In this document: positions 34,160 to 45,500 of the stretch, in pieces
How positions within the stretch are numbered: position 1 is the stretch's first letter
How the letters are laid out: the number at the start of each line of letters is the position of its first letter
DNA from: Hemicordylus capensis
Taxonomy: Eukaryota; Chordata; Lepidosauria; Squamata; Cordylidae
Direction of reading: 5' to 3'
DNA: 64,000 bases
Assembly: GCF_027244095.1 (NCBI RefSeq)
Contig: NC_069659.1
Span: 143,940,001 to 144,004,000, forward strand
Program-made: the position numbers and the translations under genes
Notes under the pieces: generated by a model
What the model was told of the DNA's origin: nothing
Database searches by the model: none
The model's input: only the letters and a program-made list of their open reading frames with translations

Positions 34160-36070
34160 TATCCTGCACTGAGTAGAGTAGTACCCTGGGCACACCCATA
34201 CATGTCCAGTCCTGCACAAGTGTGCGCGTGGTGGCCGGCCCATTGCATATACCCGCCCCAATAGCCAGTTACGTGACCACAGAGGTTTGGTGGCCCATGA
34301 CCTCTACTTTCACATGGACACCAAGGTGCTACAAGCAGCCATGCAGTCGTAGCAATCTTCTTCTCCCACGACATCAGCTGGCGGCACTGGCACTGCCAGT
34401 GCCATGGGGAGCAGTCAAGATGAGAACGCCTCTAGAAAGCTGTGAGTAAAGCTCTAGACGGATGTGGAGGGATCATTGTGGAACTGTGGAAAAGGAAGGT
34501 GTTGCAGGTCCAGCTGCAGAACCAGTTCCACAACAAGACCACCTATGGCTGGATCTCTAGCCAGATGGCTCTCCCTGGGTAACAGCATACTTTCAACCAG
34601 TGTAAGGAGGCTGCAGCACCTCAATAAACAATTCAGAGGCGACCACGAACAACAAGCTCTCTGGAGTGGAGTGCAGGACCATGGCCCACTACGACATGCT
34701 GGTATCCATCCTGCTGGAAAGGAGAGATGTCACCCCAGGGGCAACAGCGAGGACTAGGCACCCAATGCCAGGGAGTAGGCCAAGGACTAGCCAGATATCT
34801 GCCTTACAGCCATGCAGGGGTACACAGGCCTGCTCAACAATCGGTTGCCACAACCACCGCACAGCACCACTGGCCACTGCCTCCACCGTACCTGCCCCCA
34901 TGTGAACAGAGGCCACATCCACAGTGCCCCATGCAGCCATGACCACTTTTCCTCCTCTTGCCATGGGGATCTCTGGCCGCACCTGGGTCTGGGGTGACAG
35001 CACACAACCCCTTCTTTCAGGACTGCATCCTCTTCTGCCCAGCCTAGTGGTCTAGTGGCAACAACTGTGGTGCCCTGTCAACCCTCATGCCCACCACTCT
35101 GCAGGGCCATTGAGGTTTCCACAAGCCCTATCATTCCTGGCTGCTTACATGCACCTGCTGCTACCCAATGGCAGACAGGTGGGCTAAGGGCTGATGAAAC
35201 CTCAAGGGATGCCAGGAGCCATGGAGGACCCATCCTTGTCCAATTTGTGGTCCCTGCATGCCATCCCCTACAATCTGGGGGTAGTGAGGCAGTGCCATGT
35301 GGCACCATAGTGGAATGAAGGGGTGCACATGTGGGGTGCATTACCTGCCCTCCACCAAGCATGGTCTGGGATGGATGGTGCTGGGGGATAGCAGAAGGTG
35401 AATTGAGGGAAATGGGAGTCTGGAGACGCATGCTGCCATGCAACAGTAGATGATGGGGGGCAGCACAGGCTCCCACCTCTCCTGGCAATGCATGCCTGCC
35501 CCCCCCCATGGGGTGTGACCTCGAGCTCCCATGGCTGTCTGTCAACACAGACTTGGAGAACGGCATGTCCCCTCCCATTTCTACATTCTGCGTTCTTGCT
35601 GCTCTTGGGGGAGGGGTTGTCATGTGGTGATGGGGCGCACCCTGTGCCGGGGACGAGGGGCATCTCCCTGACCTGACAGCACACCTAGGAAGGTAATTGC
35701 ACAGGATTTCACCAAAATCTTTATACTGTTCTCCCTCTCCATGCCCCTTCCCTGCAGCATCACCAGAGAGAGAGGATCTTGGCCAGCCACAACCTGTGAT
35801 GGAAGAACCTGCAGTACCAGCCATGCCTGCTGCACCCTTAGACCAGGCAGATCCCACCCCACATGGCCCAATGACCAATGCTGAGCACAAGGCCCAGCTG
35901 CACAACTGGAGACATGTTGACCCTCCACCACAAACCACCCCAGACCAGGAGCCTTGTAGCCAAGCAGGGGGTCTGTGCATGCATCCAGAAACGAGCTGCC
36001 CCACCTGCTCCTCCTCTCGCAAGAAGGCCACCCTGCCCAGCCCAGCCCAGCCCAGCCCCCCTCATGCTTG
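34160..36070 (+). pseudogene. Decayed Myb/SANT-like DNA-binding gene relic
   Basis: The block is GC-rich and coding-like but has broken frames. At 34,530-34,730 two plus-strand frames together resemble the end of a Myb/SANT-like trihelix domain: LQHLNKQFRGDHEQQA (frame of 34,464) and MECRTMAHYDMLVSILLERR (frame of 34,666). The spacing fits the family pattern of L..L...FR, then SG and HYD.L..IL. A Pro/Thr/Ala/His-rich low-complexity part follows to about 36,060. Such domains occur in Harbinger accessory proteins and ZSCAN29/MSANTD-type genes, so it may be a dead transposon gene or host retrocopy. A 317-codon minus-strand ORF across it is antisense and compositional. Confidence 0.4.
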
Positions 36071-36109
36071 AGCTGCTATTATGGGGCTTTGCCTTTTGGG
36101 ACAGACTCA

Positions 36110-36549
36110 CAGGGGTGCTCAGCCTTGGGTCCCCAGGTGTTGTTGAACTACAGTGCCCATCATCCCCAGCCATGTTAGCCTTTGGCCATCACAGGAACAT
36201 AGGCAGCTGCCTTCTGCTGAGTCAAACCACTGGTCCATCTAGTGCAGTATTGTCTACACAGACTGGCAGTGGCTTCTTCAAGGTTGCAGGCAGGAGTCTC
36301 CCTCACTCCTACCTGGAGATGCCAAGGAGGGAACTTGGAACCTTCTGCATACAAGGACGCAGATGCTCTTCTCAGAGCGGCCCCATCCCCTAAGGGGAGT
36401 ATCTTACAGTATTCACATGTAGTCTTCAAGGGAACAATGCATGCTTTCTACCACAAAACCAGCTCTCCTCCCATAAACTCCCATCATGGCTGGGGATGAG
36501 GGGAGTTGTAGTACAACAACATCTGGGGACTCAAGGCTGAGAATCCCTG
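36110..36549. mobile_element. hAT-like MITE split by a SINE
   Basis: The left half starts CAGGGGTGCTCAGCC and contains CATCATCCCCAGCCATGTTA. The right half contains CATGGCTGGGGATGAGGGGA and ends GGCTGAGAATCCCTG, so the halves are inverted arms of one palindromic element. A minus-strand 5S-type SINE sits between them at 36,193-36,466. The flanks no longer show a matching duplication. Confidence 0.6.
36193..36466 (-). repeat. SINE with 5S-like block, nested in the MITE
   Basis: Begins (3' end) AGGAACATAGGCAGCTGCC and ends (5' head) with TACCACAAAACCAGCTCTCC. The 5S-like block is shortened here to about ATTCACATGTAGTCTTCAAG. Younger than the MITE it interrupts. Confidence 0.65.
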
Positions 36550-36577
36550 CAACACCTTTTTTTGCAGAATTATTTGC

Positions 36578-36622
36578 AATTAAAATAATAAATATAAATA
36601 TAAATAAATAAAAATAAAGAAT
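36578..36622. repeat. A/T-rich simple repeat
   Basis: An (AAATAT/AAATA)n tract. Confidence 0.7.
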
Positions 36623-37135
36623 CAAATGACTCTCTCATCATCTTGTCTTCACTTTCTCTCAGTGGAACCCTGTTTTTACAACTTCAGTCTCAGGAATGAG
36701 GGGACATCTGCAAGTTCCATTCCAGTGTGGGGATCCCTTTGCTCCAGCAAGAAACCTCAGGTGCCACCCCCTTCCCTCTCCCCCCACTACCCCACCCCAC
36801 ATTCTGCCACCACCTAGAACTTTGAGGAAATTTCACACATCACCATGACAATGATTTTTACTATTGTTTTGCATGGCTCAGCTGTTCCAAGGAGACTTTT
36901 GGCCCCAGACTCCAACAAACACAATGACAGAAAATGTTAGGGTAAGGCATTCTTTGCAAAAACAGAAGGCTGCTGTTCAGTGCTGGAAGCTTTCTCTCTC
37001 TCTTTTTGCCAACTCAAGGGAGCTTACTAGTTTGCCCTCTCCCCACCTTTATGAAGACATAAAGATAAACTATATTTATGAAAAAGTATTATCAAAAAAT
37101 GCACAAATTATGGGCTAGATCCAGCCAAAGTTAAA
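36623..37135. other. Unassigned spacer
   Basis: Nothing recognised. Confidence 0.4.
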
Positions 37136-37139
37136 CATA

Positions 37140-37400
37140 AACAACAATGACAAATATTTATATACTACTTATCAACAAAAGCTTCCAAAGCGATTTACAT
37201 AGAGAAATAATAAATAAATAAAAGGGCTCCCACTCCCCAAAGGGCTCACAATAAAAAACAAAAACAAAACATGAGACAGACACCAGCAACAGTCACTGGA
37301 GGTCCTGTGCTGGGGGTGGACAGGGCCAGTTACTCTCCCCCTGCTCAATCAAAGAGAATCACCACGTTAAAAAGGTGCCTCTTTGCCAAGTTAAACGGGC
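37140..37400 (-). repeat. T1 retroposon end, minus strand
   Basis: Inverse of the unit at 11,941: AAAGCGATTTACATAGAGAA, CCCCAAAGGGCTCACAATAA, GACACCAGCAACAGTCACTG, GCCAGTTACTCTCCCCCTGC and finally GGTGCCTCTTTGCCAAGTTA, the same 5' edge as other copies. Confidence 0.65.
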
Positions 37401-37503
37401 AAACGTTAAACTCTTGTAAGCTCCAATATTTCAATGCACAGACTCAACTCTCCCATTGAAAGCAACAGGCTTTCATTGTGCTTAACTCTAGCTGGATCCT
37501 TCC

Positions 37504-37562
37504 CAGAGGCATAACTAGGGAAACTAGCGCCTAGGGTAAGCACTGAAATTGCGCCCCTGTCC
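37504..37562. repeat. hAT-like terminal fragment
   Basis: CAGAGGCATAACTAGG start with a GCGCCCCTG end nearby. Too short to define an element. Confidence 0.3.
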
Positions 37563-38238
37563 AGACAGGAATGATGGGACTTGTAGTCAACAATATCTGG
37601 AAATCCTTGTTAAAAGGAACACTGTACCATCTAGACATGGTTGTTGATCAAAACCTGAAAACACGAGCCATCTCTGTAAAAGACTTAGAACAACAGTCGG
37701 GAGTTATGCGAGGATTCCAAGTGTCATCTTCTCTGTCTCCTCTCATTCTTTTTTAAAAAAACATGACTTTGTCCTAGAGGATCACCTGCCCAAATAGCCA
37801 CTAGCAAAATAGGGGAAGAAGAAGGTGGTGGTGGTGGGGGGGGTGTCTATAAACCAGTGAATGATTCCTGCCAGACTTTGTCTTATGATGACTGTTGGCT
37901 CATGATGGGGTATATGTGCATTCACCACACCAGTGCTTACTTTGACACCAAGAGGGAGAAGGATACATTAGTTTGCCACACTAGACAGAGGCATTTGCAA
38001 CAGGAGCAGACAGCCAAGTTCTGCCAGGGCCAAAACCAGCCCCTGCCAGACTAAGAAATCATTGTAATTTGCCCCTTCCTGTCACAAGCAGTGTGCTGTT
38101 CTTTTATTATTGTTGACTCTAACTCTCAAATATCCCAGTCATGGATGGAAAATTCAGGGTCAATTTACAAGAGACACATTTTCTACATGGAAGTTTCTTC
38201 TGTGCAGGTGTTGTGCAGAAACACATGTGTAGTGACCA
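37563..38238. other. Unassigned spacer
   Basis: Nothing recognised apart from a (GGT)n/G-run near 37,827-37,843. Confidence 0.4.
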
Positions 38239-38239
38239 C

Positions 38240-38335
38240 CAGGGGCATAGCAAGGTTGGAATGGGCCAAGATGAGATTTTAAAATGGGCCCCCAGCCCCT
38301 CAAAGTGCAGGGCCTCCACACACCCCAGGCCCCCA
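38240..38335. mobile_element. Left-end fragment of the CAGGGGC hAT family
   Basis: CAGGGGCATAGCAAGGTTGG and GATTTTAAAATGGGCCCCCA match the left part of the element at 30,496. No right terminus is seen. Confidence 0.55.
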
Positions 38336-39610
38336 AGGATTTAAGTCTGATATTTCAAAATAAGTATGCTGCCTGGAAATACATTTCACTGAATACACAC
38401 ATGCACACTTCACAGTATATAGTGATATACATTGAGTACTATATATTTGTGCTACTTTTAATGCCTAGAACACACTAGCAACGCTAATTATTAAAATGGC
38501 CCCCTCGCTGCAGATTAGCAAAGGAGACTTTCAACCATGCAGGGTGAGCCTATGTTTGTTTTCTCAGAATTCTGAACAAATTCAGTAAATTTTGATTCCA
38601 GGAGGTTTTTCACACGAGGCTTTTAAAGCGCTTTAACACACATCTCCTCTGGAATGGAGGTGCTGCATTCACATGTTGGCCAGATTGACCCTGAAGTCCC
38701 TGCAAGTTATTGGAGAGCAGTTCACACACAAGAAAAATAAAATAAAATAAAAGCACAACACATGCTTCACAGTTCTCACTCAGACCCTCTGGGTTGCAAA
38801 ACAACTTGAACATAAGTGCATTTATAAATGAATGAATGAATAAACATTTGTTCCAGAAGTGTTTGTAATTTTCTGACATGAAACAAGACGCTTATAGGCC
38901 TTAGATAGTTTTTGTTTTTAAAGCCAGCACATTTTTCAGTCTGTTTTAAATTAAATATTCAGAGACTTCTCATTCTCGCCCCACCACCCATATCAAAGCC
39001 CTATGGCAAGCAGATCCCTATATACGGGGGTAACCACAAAAAGGAATTCACAGCCTACCTGCAAAAGCTGTGCTGGATGGTCTGGTCTACTGCAGGGAGC
39101 TCTGCCAGCCTCCTTCTTGGCTTGCTGGGGCCTGCTGAGTTCAGGCTTCAGGGAGGCCTATTCGGAAGCCTCTTTGGAAGCCCCTCCCACCCGCCGATCA
39201 GCTGAGAGGCGGGGAGTGAAGAGCTCTGCAGTTTGCAGGCTGCTCCGATCCTAGGCCTCGCTGATCCTAGGCCGGAGCTGAAGGCAAGTGGCTGAGGGGC
39301 CCTGGGGCTGGGCAGGTGGGCAATGGGGTGCGGGTGGCAGGAACTGGCGTGGTGCCCCCACCTCAGTGGCACCTGGGGCACATGCCCTGCCTGCCCCCCC
39401 CCCGTTTTGCCTATGACCCATGTATATAATCCAAAATGCATATCATCCAGAATGGATACTAGCTTAAAATATTTTTAGTGCATCCAGTGCATCCCCTCTC
39501 CAAATCTACATATGCTGCAGCAACTGGTGGTCTTGAGGTAAAAAAATGGGTAGTAACAAAATTGATAATACTGTTACCCGCTCAAGAACCACCAGGCTCG
39601 CAGACCGATT
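38336..39610. other. Unassigned intergenic stretch
   Basis: No gene supported. A GC-rich part lies at 39,150-39,410. A small (AATG)n tract occurs near 38,828. Confidence 0.4.
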
Positions 39611-39614
39611 TTCT

Positions 39615-40065
39615 GCAATCGTGGGAATAGTCTCTGTTTCTATTGCTGTTGCTTTGCATCTTTGATGGTTATATTATGCTTGTTTTTAAATCTTTTAATC
39701 AGATCTGTATTTTTATATTTTTGCTGATATTCTTGCCTCCCCATCTCTGGCAACTTTTTAAAAGGCACTGAAGACATATTTGTTCACCCAGGCTTTTAAT
39801 TAGCTGTATAGTTTTAATACTTTTAATGTTGGGTTTTAAATTATTTGAATGTTAATTATTTTAATGTTTATATTATTTTAATTGTAAACCACCCAGAGAT
39901 GCAAGTTTTGGGTGGTATAGGAATATGTTAAATAATTAAAATAATAAACAAACAAATGATATTTTAATTGTGTGATTTTTGTAGTCTTGTGTTAACTTTT
40001 GTGTGACCCACCTTCAGATGGTTTTAATGAAAAGAGGTATAGAAATTTAACAATAAATAAAGAAA
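39615..40065 (+). repeat. L2 3' UTR with a second LINE tail inserted
   Basis: The outer unit (TGCTTTGCATCTTTGATGGT, TATTATGCTTGTTTTTAAAT, then TGGTTTTAATGAAAAGAGGT and AACAATAAATAAA) matches the UTR of the LINE at 8,265-8,455. It is split at about 39,735-39,955 by a T2 tail. Confidence 0.6.
39735..39955 (+). repeat. T2 LINE tail nested in an L2 UTR
   Basis: CCTCCCCATCTCTGGCAACT, CACCCAGGCTTTTAATTAGC and GTAAACCACCCAGAGATGCA, ending in AAATAAT/AAACAAAC repeats. The same tail lies at 31,315-31,590. Confidence 0.6.
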
Positions 40066-40840
40066 CAGAATGGATTGCTCTGCAAGGCACCATTGCTGTG
40101 GGGATGGACGGGTCTATTGTGTGCTGTATCGGTGAGTTCCAGAGGCTCCTTGTTGTGTGACAAGCCACAGAAGTATGGATTCATAGAATGACAACATAGT
40201 AGCACCATCCGTTTGTGTGCATGTGTCTGAGTGTGATTGCCCTGAAATGTGCCTGACACAATTTCTGCTTCTTTCCTCCCAGGGGCCTGAAGGTGTCATG
40301 GCACCAAGCCAGTAGACTTGTGAAACATCTAGCAGGACGTGAGACTTGACTGGCCATCTGCTGCGCCTGGCTTACTGGCCACAATGGCCTTAGGAGTGCA
40401 GCCCTGCTATGATCCAGAAAGAAGGAGATTCCTGGCCTGGACCCCCTTTTACAAACACCCCCACCTGCCAAGTTTTCTGCTCCTCAGAAACTCTATTATC
40501 CAAATTTATTAGCAGCCTCTCCTTCAGGCACCATAACACCTGTGTGGTGGAGACGTCTCCCTTTACTTCTCTGAAGATCTGGGGGTCCAAATGTTTGGAA
40601 CATTCCTCCTGCCCCTTGGAGGAAAGGCACGGCCCTGTTGTCACCCAGCCATGTGTGCTCAGGAACAGACTTCAGTCTGGATCCCAGTCTGAAGGGTTGC
40701 CAACCTTTTTTACTGCCTGGCTCCTGTGCCTTTAAAAATGTCTTGACATTCAAAAATTAAGCAGCTGAAGCTTTTGCTGTCATAGAAATGCAGATATGGG
40801 AAAACCTTTGGCAATTTAATTTCTGTAACCAGGTATCTTC
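40066..40840. other. Unassigned stretch upstream of the MROH-like gene
   Basis: No exon or repeat boundary recognised. Overlapping ORFs at 40,181-40,753 on both strands show no domain. Confidence 0.4.
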
Positions 40841-41292
40841 TAAAGGAACAGGAGCAGGATTGGTTAGAGAGTTGGCAACCCTGCCTGCTTGTGCCCCATG
40901 CCCACCACTAGGCCCTGAGAATTCTGCACTGGGGGTGGGGTGGGAGATGGAGGGAGGATAGAAAGGGCCAGTTCTGCCAAGTGGCAGTTATGTGGAGGAT
41001 GGGAATTGCCCCCTCTTGATGTAGCCTGACTCCTTTGCTCTGAGCAAAAGCTTGAGCAGGTGAAGCCATTCCTAGCCTAAAGAGATGGGAAACTGCTTCA
41101 CTAGCTTAAGCTCTGCATGTCAGGCGTCTGCTGAAGTCACAGGAGCAGGAGCAGGTAGAGAGTTGGCAACCCTGCCTGTTGGTGCCTCGTGCCCACCACT
41201 GGGCCTGGGAATTCCGCCATCCTTGTTTAGATCCAAATATGGCAGTTGCTGGGGGGGGGTGTGTCCCCGGCCGGGAGTGTTTACCGGTCGCC

Positions 41293-41471
41293 ATGGCGCT
41301 GGGGTTCCAACGGATCCTGATGGGGCTGGAGGTTCCGCTGCTGCCTTCAAACTGTCTGGACTCAACCGTTGGCAGGAAGACTTTCTGGCCTCTCCTGCTG
41401 CTCACGGCAAATTTCCGTCCAATTTTGGCCATGAGAGAGCGCAGAACATGGCCTCAGGCAAGGAGTCCAGA
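41293..41471 (+). CDS. Candidate first coding exon of the MROH-like gene
   Basis: An ATG in a strong context (GTCGCCATGGCG) opens 59 codons beginning MALGFQRILMGLEVPLLPS and ending QARSP, followed by a good donor (CCAGA|GTGAGT). It ends in phase 2, so it fits directly to the exon at 43,455 but not to the one at 42,512. The tandem copy at 42,140 keeps the ATG and most of the frame but has lost the donor (GAGGGAGTGATC). Whether either copy is transcribed is unknown. Confidence 0.3.
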
Positions 41472-41825
41472 GTGAGTGTCCACCACCCTGCCCCAAACAG
41501 GTTAATGTGGTGGCAGGTGACCCCCAGGGGTCAGATTTGGGTCAAGGTGGAGACATTTAGGAAGTCCCTCTTGGCCCCTTTGGGCTGACCCATGTGGGCA
41601 TGAATGAACTGGCCCAGTCCATCTTCACAGGGTCTTCATGGAGCACCGGCCCCTCATCAATGGGTCAGCGCACCGTCAGCCCCCTCCCTCCTCCAGGACC
41701 TCTTCCAGCGAGGAAGCACAGAATGGAGCCACCTGCAGAGAGCAGGGGAAGGACTCCTGGCCTCTCTGAGTTCCCGGCAGCTTCCCCCTTCAGAAGTCAC
41801 AGGAGCAGGATTAGTTAGAGAGTTG

Positions 41826-42062
41826 GCACCTTTCAAAGTGGTGATACTCTCCTATTGAGCGGGGGGGGGTGCAACTGGCCCTCTCCAGCCCCAGCACAGC
41901 ATCCCTCCTGTGGTGTTGCTGCCATCTGCTTGATGTTTCTTTTTGGATTGAGAGCCCTTTGGGGACAGGACATCATCTTATTCAGGTGTTATTGGTTTAT
42001 TTCTCTGTGTAATCTGCTTTGAGTATTTTGGTTGGAGAGTGGTATATAAATATGCGTAGTAG
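41826..42062 (+). repeat. T1 retroposon end in duplication unit 3
   Basis: GCACCTTTCAAAGTGGTGAT, CCAGCCCCAGCACAGCATCC, GAGAGCCCTTTGGGGACAGG and GTGGTATATAAATATGCG. Diverged compared with 11,941. Confidence 0.6.
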
Positions 42063-42139
42063 CTGAAGTCCTTGCTTAGATTCAGAAAGTGGCAGTTGCT
42101 AAGCTGTATCCCAGGGCTGGGTATGTTTACCTGGTTGCC

Positions 42140-42328
42140 ATGGCGCTGGGGTTCCGATGGATCCTGATGGGGATGGAGGTTCCGCTGATGCCCTTGGAGC
42201 CTCTGGACTTGACTGGTGACAGGAGGGCGTTGCGGTCTCTCCTGCTGCTCACGCCAAATGTTGTCCATTTGGGGCCACCAGGGAGTGCTGAATGTGGCCA
42301 CCTCTGGCAAGGGGATCAGAGGGAGTGA
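42140..42328 (+). pseudogene. Duplicate of the candidate first exon
   Basis: Begins MALGFRWILMGMEVPLMPLE, clearly parallel to 41,293. It stops at 42,326-42,328 without the donor site of its sister, so it would not splice the same way. Confidence 0.4.
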
Positions 42329-42511
42329 TCACCACCCTGCCTAAAACAGGATCAATGGGGTGGGGGAGACCACCAAAGTTCTCAAAGCGGTTTGGGTCAT
42401 GGTGAGAAATCTAGGAAGTGAGTCCCTCCTGGTCCCTTTGGGCTGACCCTGGTGTGTCTGAACAAACTGGCCCAGCCCATCTTCACTCCTGCTCTCCTCT
42501 CTCCTGGACAG

Positions 42512-42585
42512 GACATGGGAGAAGGATGCCCCTTACTACGCGGCGTGAGCAGCCTTGACGGGGCTACTCCTGTGGCTCCACTCAG
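42512..42585 (+). CDS. MROH-like exon A0
   Basis: Acceptor CTCCTGGACAG, donor CTCAG|GTACGT. Enters in phase 0, leaves in phase 2. Encodes DMGEGCPLLRGVSSLDGATP then VAPL. It has the phase pattern of the A-type exons but little sequence likeness, so it is the least certain of them. Confidence 0.45.
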
Positions 42586-45500
42586 GTACGTTCTCCTGCT
42601 CTTCCTGGGTTATCCGGGCCCAGTCTTGATTTATGGCACCATGGATTTGAAGACCACTTGGGATCCTTTCAAGAAACATGGCCCCTGCCAGGGTTTCATA
42701 AGCTGCCCCCCCAAAAGAGGTCCCTGTTCACAAGAAGCACAAGATAGAAAGTAATGACAGCAAGGGCAGGCAAAGGGATCTCCAAAGCCCATCAGTCTGA
42801 ACTACCTGGGCTTTGGGGGAGGCTCCAGGGGTTCAGGCACAGGAGGCGAGGGAGGGTTCTCATGCACATTGAGCTCTCTAGGGTTTCAAATGAGGATGGG
42901 TGGGGTGGGGGGGATGGGTCCCCTAGTCTGCTCTGCTAGGACTGGGGGGCTGAGAGCCCCCATGGGCTTGATTCCAGGTGAGCCCTGCAGCCACTCAGAG
43001 CGGGAGACTGGAGCCAGGGTGTGGCTGGCTGCTTCTTCAGGGCTGGATCCCCTGGTGCCTCCTTGAGTGGTAGCAGGGGAAAGGGAGCAGTTGGGATGGG
43101 GAGCAGTGGTAGCCCCTCTGGGGGGCAGAGGAGGAGGTCGTGGCAGCCCCACGGAACAGGTGATGCTGAGTCAGACTATTGCTCTACTCGGTTCATGGTG
43201 GTCTACTCTGATCAGCAGCCACTCTCCAAACCCCAACCAGGGAAGCTGAGATGTTTTAGAGGTTTTTACACTAGGTGATATATAAATTAAATTAAATTTA
43301 ATTTAAAAGTCCATTAATGTTGCAGGGAGGGGGAGGGTTCTTGCCTCCACGCCCTGCCATGAGGCATCCGGCTGTCCATTGTTGGAAACTGGGTACTCGG
43401 GGTTCCTTCAACACACTCACTCACTTGTGTCTTTTGTCTTTTTTCTCCTCTCAGTGACTTCCAGCCACAGGAGATTAATGAAGAGCGCTCCGTGACCGAA
43501 ACCAGCAAATGGTCACTGGTAAGGGATGGAAATCCAGTCTGTACATGGCAGGGCTGGGAGAGGGTGGGAGAGACCCCATTTGAAGAGAGTCTAGAGGGAG
43601 TGTGGGAGACCCAGTCTGAGCAGGTTGGAGGAACGTTTTGAGAACTTGTCTTGAAAAGCCATAGGCATCGAAATCTGCAGTGGTAGTAGCAGTGAATTGG
43701 GTGGGTGGGATGAGTGACGATCGGGGCTCAACTACAAGTTACTCATGCAAAGGTGGAAGCCCCTCCCTATGGAGGAAGTAGCATGGGAAATTTAGGGATG
43801 GGAAGTGCTGAGAGGGAAGAGGGGTGTATCTAGCTGTCTTCCACCCCTCGCTTCTTCATTCCGCTCTCCTGCCCCAAATCACTCCCTCCCCCCAGGGTTC
43901 CAGACTTTGATTTTCTTCTGGACTACCAAGCACAAAATATGTCCAGAAAGGGAGCAGTCTGGAGGGGAACTAGAGTGGGAAAGTCTTCCTTGGGGCAGAT
44001 TAGGCACTCCTTCCCCTCTGCCACTTCTCAGCTCCACATCACCCCCTTTCCGGCTTCGCTTAGCATGTAGTTGAGCATCAGAAGGGCCCTCAAAACACAA
44101 GGCTACATCAGATGGCCAGTAGCTCTTCCCAGCAAAGAGACAAACTTAGCTAGGTTTCTCTGATTTAAAAGCACCTCCCCTGAATGTGAAACCACAGAGT
44201 GCCTTACAGCAAGAGGCCTGACTCTCATTCGGGATCCTGTGACTCCAAATGGTCTAATACCTATGATCTCACCCAACTCCCCAGGAATGGGGGGTGGGGG
44301 GAGCCTGATCTCTGGGGTTCAGTAGATTTTTGGGTTTGGTTCCTCTCTGAGCCCAGTTACACTTTGAGAATCACATGCATTTATTTTTTGAATGAATGGA
44401 AATGGATACCATTCATATTTGTTTCCATTCGCTCTGACACAATGGCACCCATGAAATAAATGGCCATGAAAGTATGTTCAGTTTGTGGGTCCCATTCGCT
44501 GACATTTGTTTTAGGAATGGCTTCTTGTGGTGTACCTGGGGTCCCACTCAAGGCCGATAAATCTCTATCGGAGACCTAAGGGACAGCCATCTCTTCCCAA
44601 AAGGCATTGCCCTCCATTCTGCGACCCACAACATTCTGGCAGGGCAGTGCCTTGTTCGTTAAGAAAGGTCCCACGCGCTGGAGCTTCCATTCATACCCGG
44701 CACTTCAAGAAGGATTCACTCTTTTTGTTGTGGGGAAAGAGAAACCAAAACCAATTAGTGTAAAAATAGACTAAAATAAACACACACACACACACACACA
44801 CATGCAAAATCAGCTGAATGAAAAGAAAATATAAAGACAAAAAATTTTAAAAATCAAGTTTAAATGAGATAGATATAGATATATAGATATATATTGCAAG
44901 ACTCCAAATAGTAGCTTAGATGCATCATCAAGAAAAGTAATATGAGAACAGGAAGTGTCTATTTTAGTCAGCAACGCAACTGCAGGGGCCCAAATCTGGG
45001 GGGGAGCGTCCCCAGCACCGTTTTGAGGTGCAAAGGAGCCACTTCCTGCTTTAAGCACATCTGTTAAGGAACCTTTGAACTTGAAGGAGGTGTGACATTT
45101 GGCTCCCAGGCGCCCTGGAAAGATCAAGTGGGCGTCAGAGCACCCATTCCTCTCTCCTTCACAGAAGTCATTCTTGGACAGCTCCAGGATCCAGCATGTC
45201 AACAGTGGGAACGGGATCCTGGATGAAGCAGTTGCCAGCAGTTCCCAGAGGAGGTAGAGTTTCTTCTTGAAATGTTGTGTAGGGAAGATTTTCTGTCCCA
45301 CAGCCGGCCTGGATCTGGGATGGATCCAGTGCAGCTGACTGGCAAGAGGTGCGGGACCTACAAAAATGATGTCTTCATATATTTTGTAGAAGAATTCAGT
45401 CCTACAAGATGTGGTGGTGATGTCCACTAGCTTTAAGGTCACAGGGGACAACTTCCTGGAGGCATTCGGCTGTCCCCTATTGTGCTGGGCTAGATGCATC

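Larger units (their letters stand above)
40845..42450 (+). repeat. Tandem duplication block upstream of the MROH-like gene
   Basis: Three units start with the same words: CAGGAGCAGGATTGGTTAGA (about 40,848), CAGGAGCAGGAGCAGGTAGA (41,140) and CAGGAGCAGGATTAGTTAGA (41,805), each followed by GAGTTGGCA. Units 2 and 3 both go on to a conserved GCCATGGCGCTGGGGTTCC segment (41,291 and 42,138) and then to a GGGCTGACCC...AACTGGCCCAG...CATCTTCAC segment (41,582 and 42,440). Unit 1 is shortened. Unit 3 carries a T1 insertion that unit 2 lacks, so the insertion followed the duplication. Confidence 0.7.

Noticed and set aside
35078-36031. 317-codon ORF on the minus strand
   Set aside because: It is antisense to a GC-rich decayed region, has no recognisable domain, is dominated by Gly/Ala/Pro/Ser/Cys, and overlaps open frames on the other strand.
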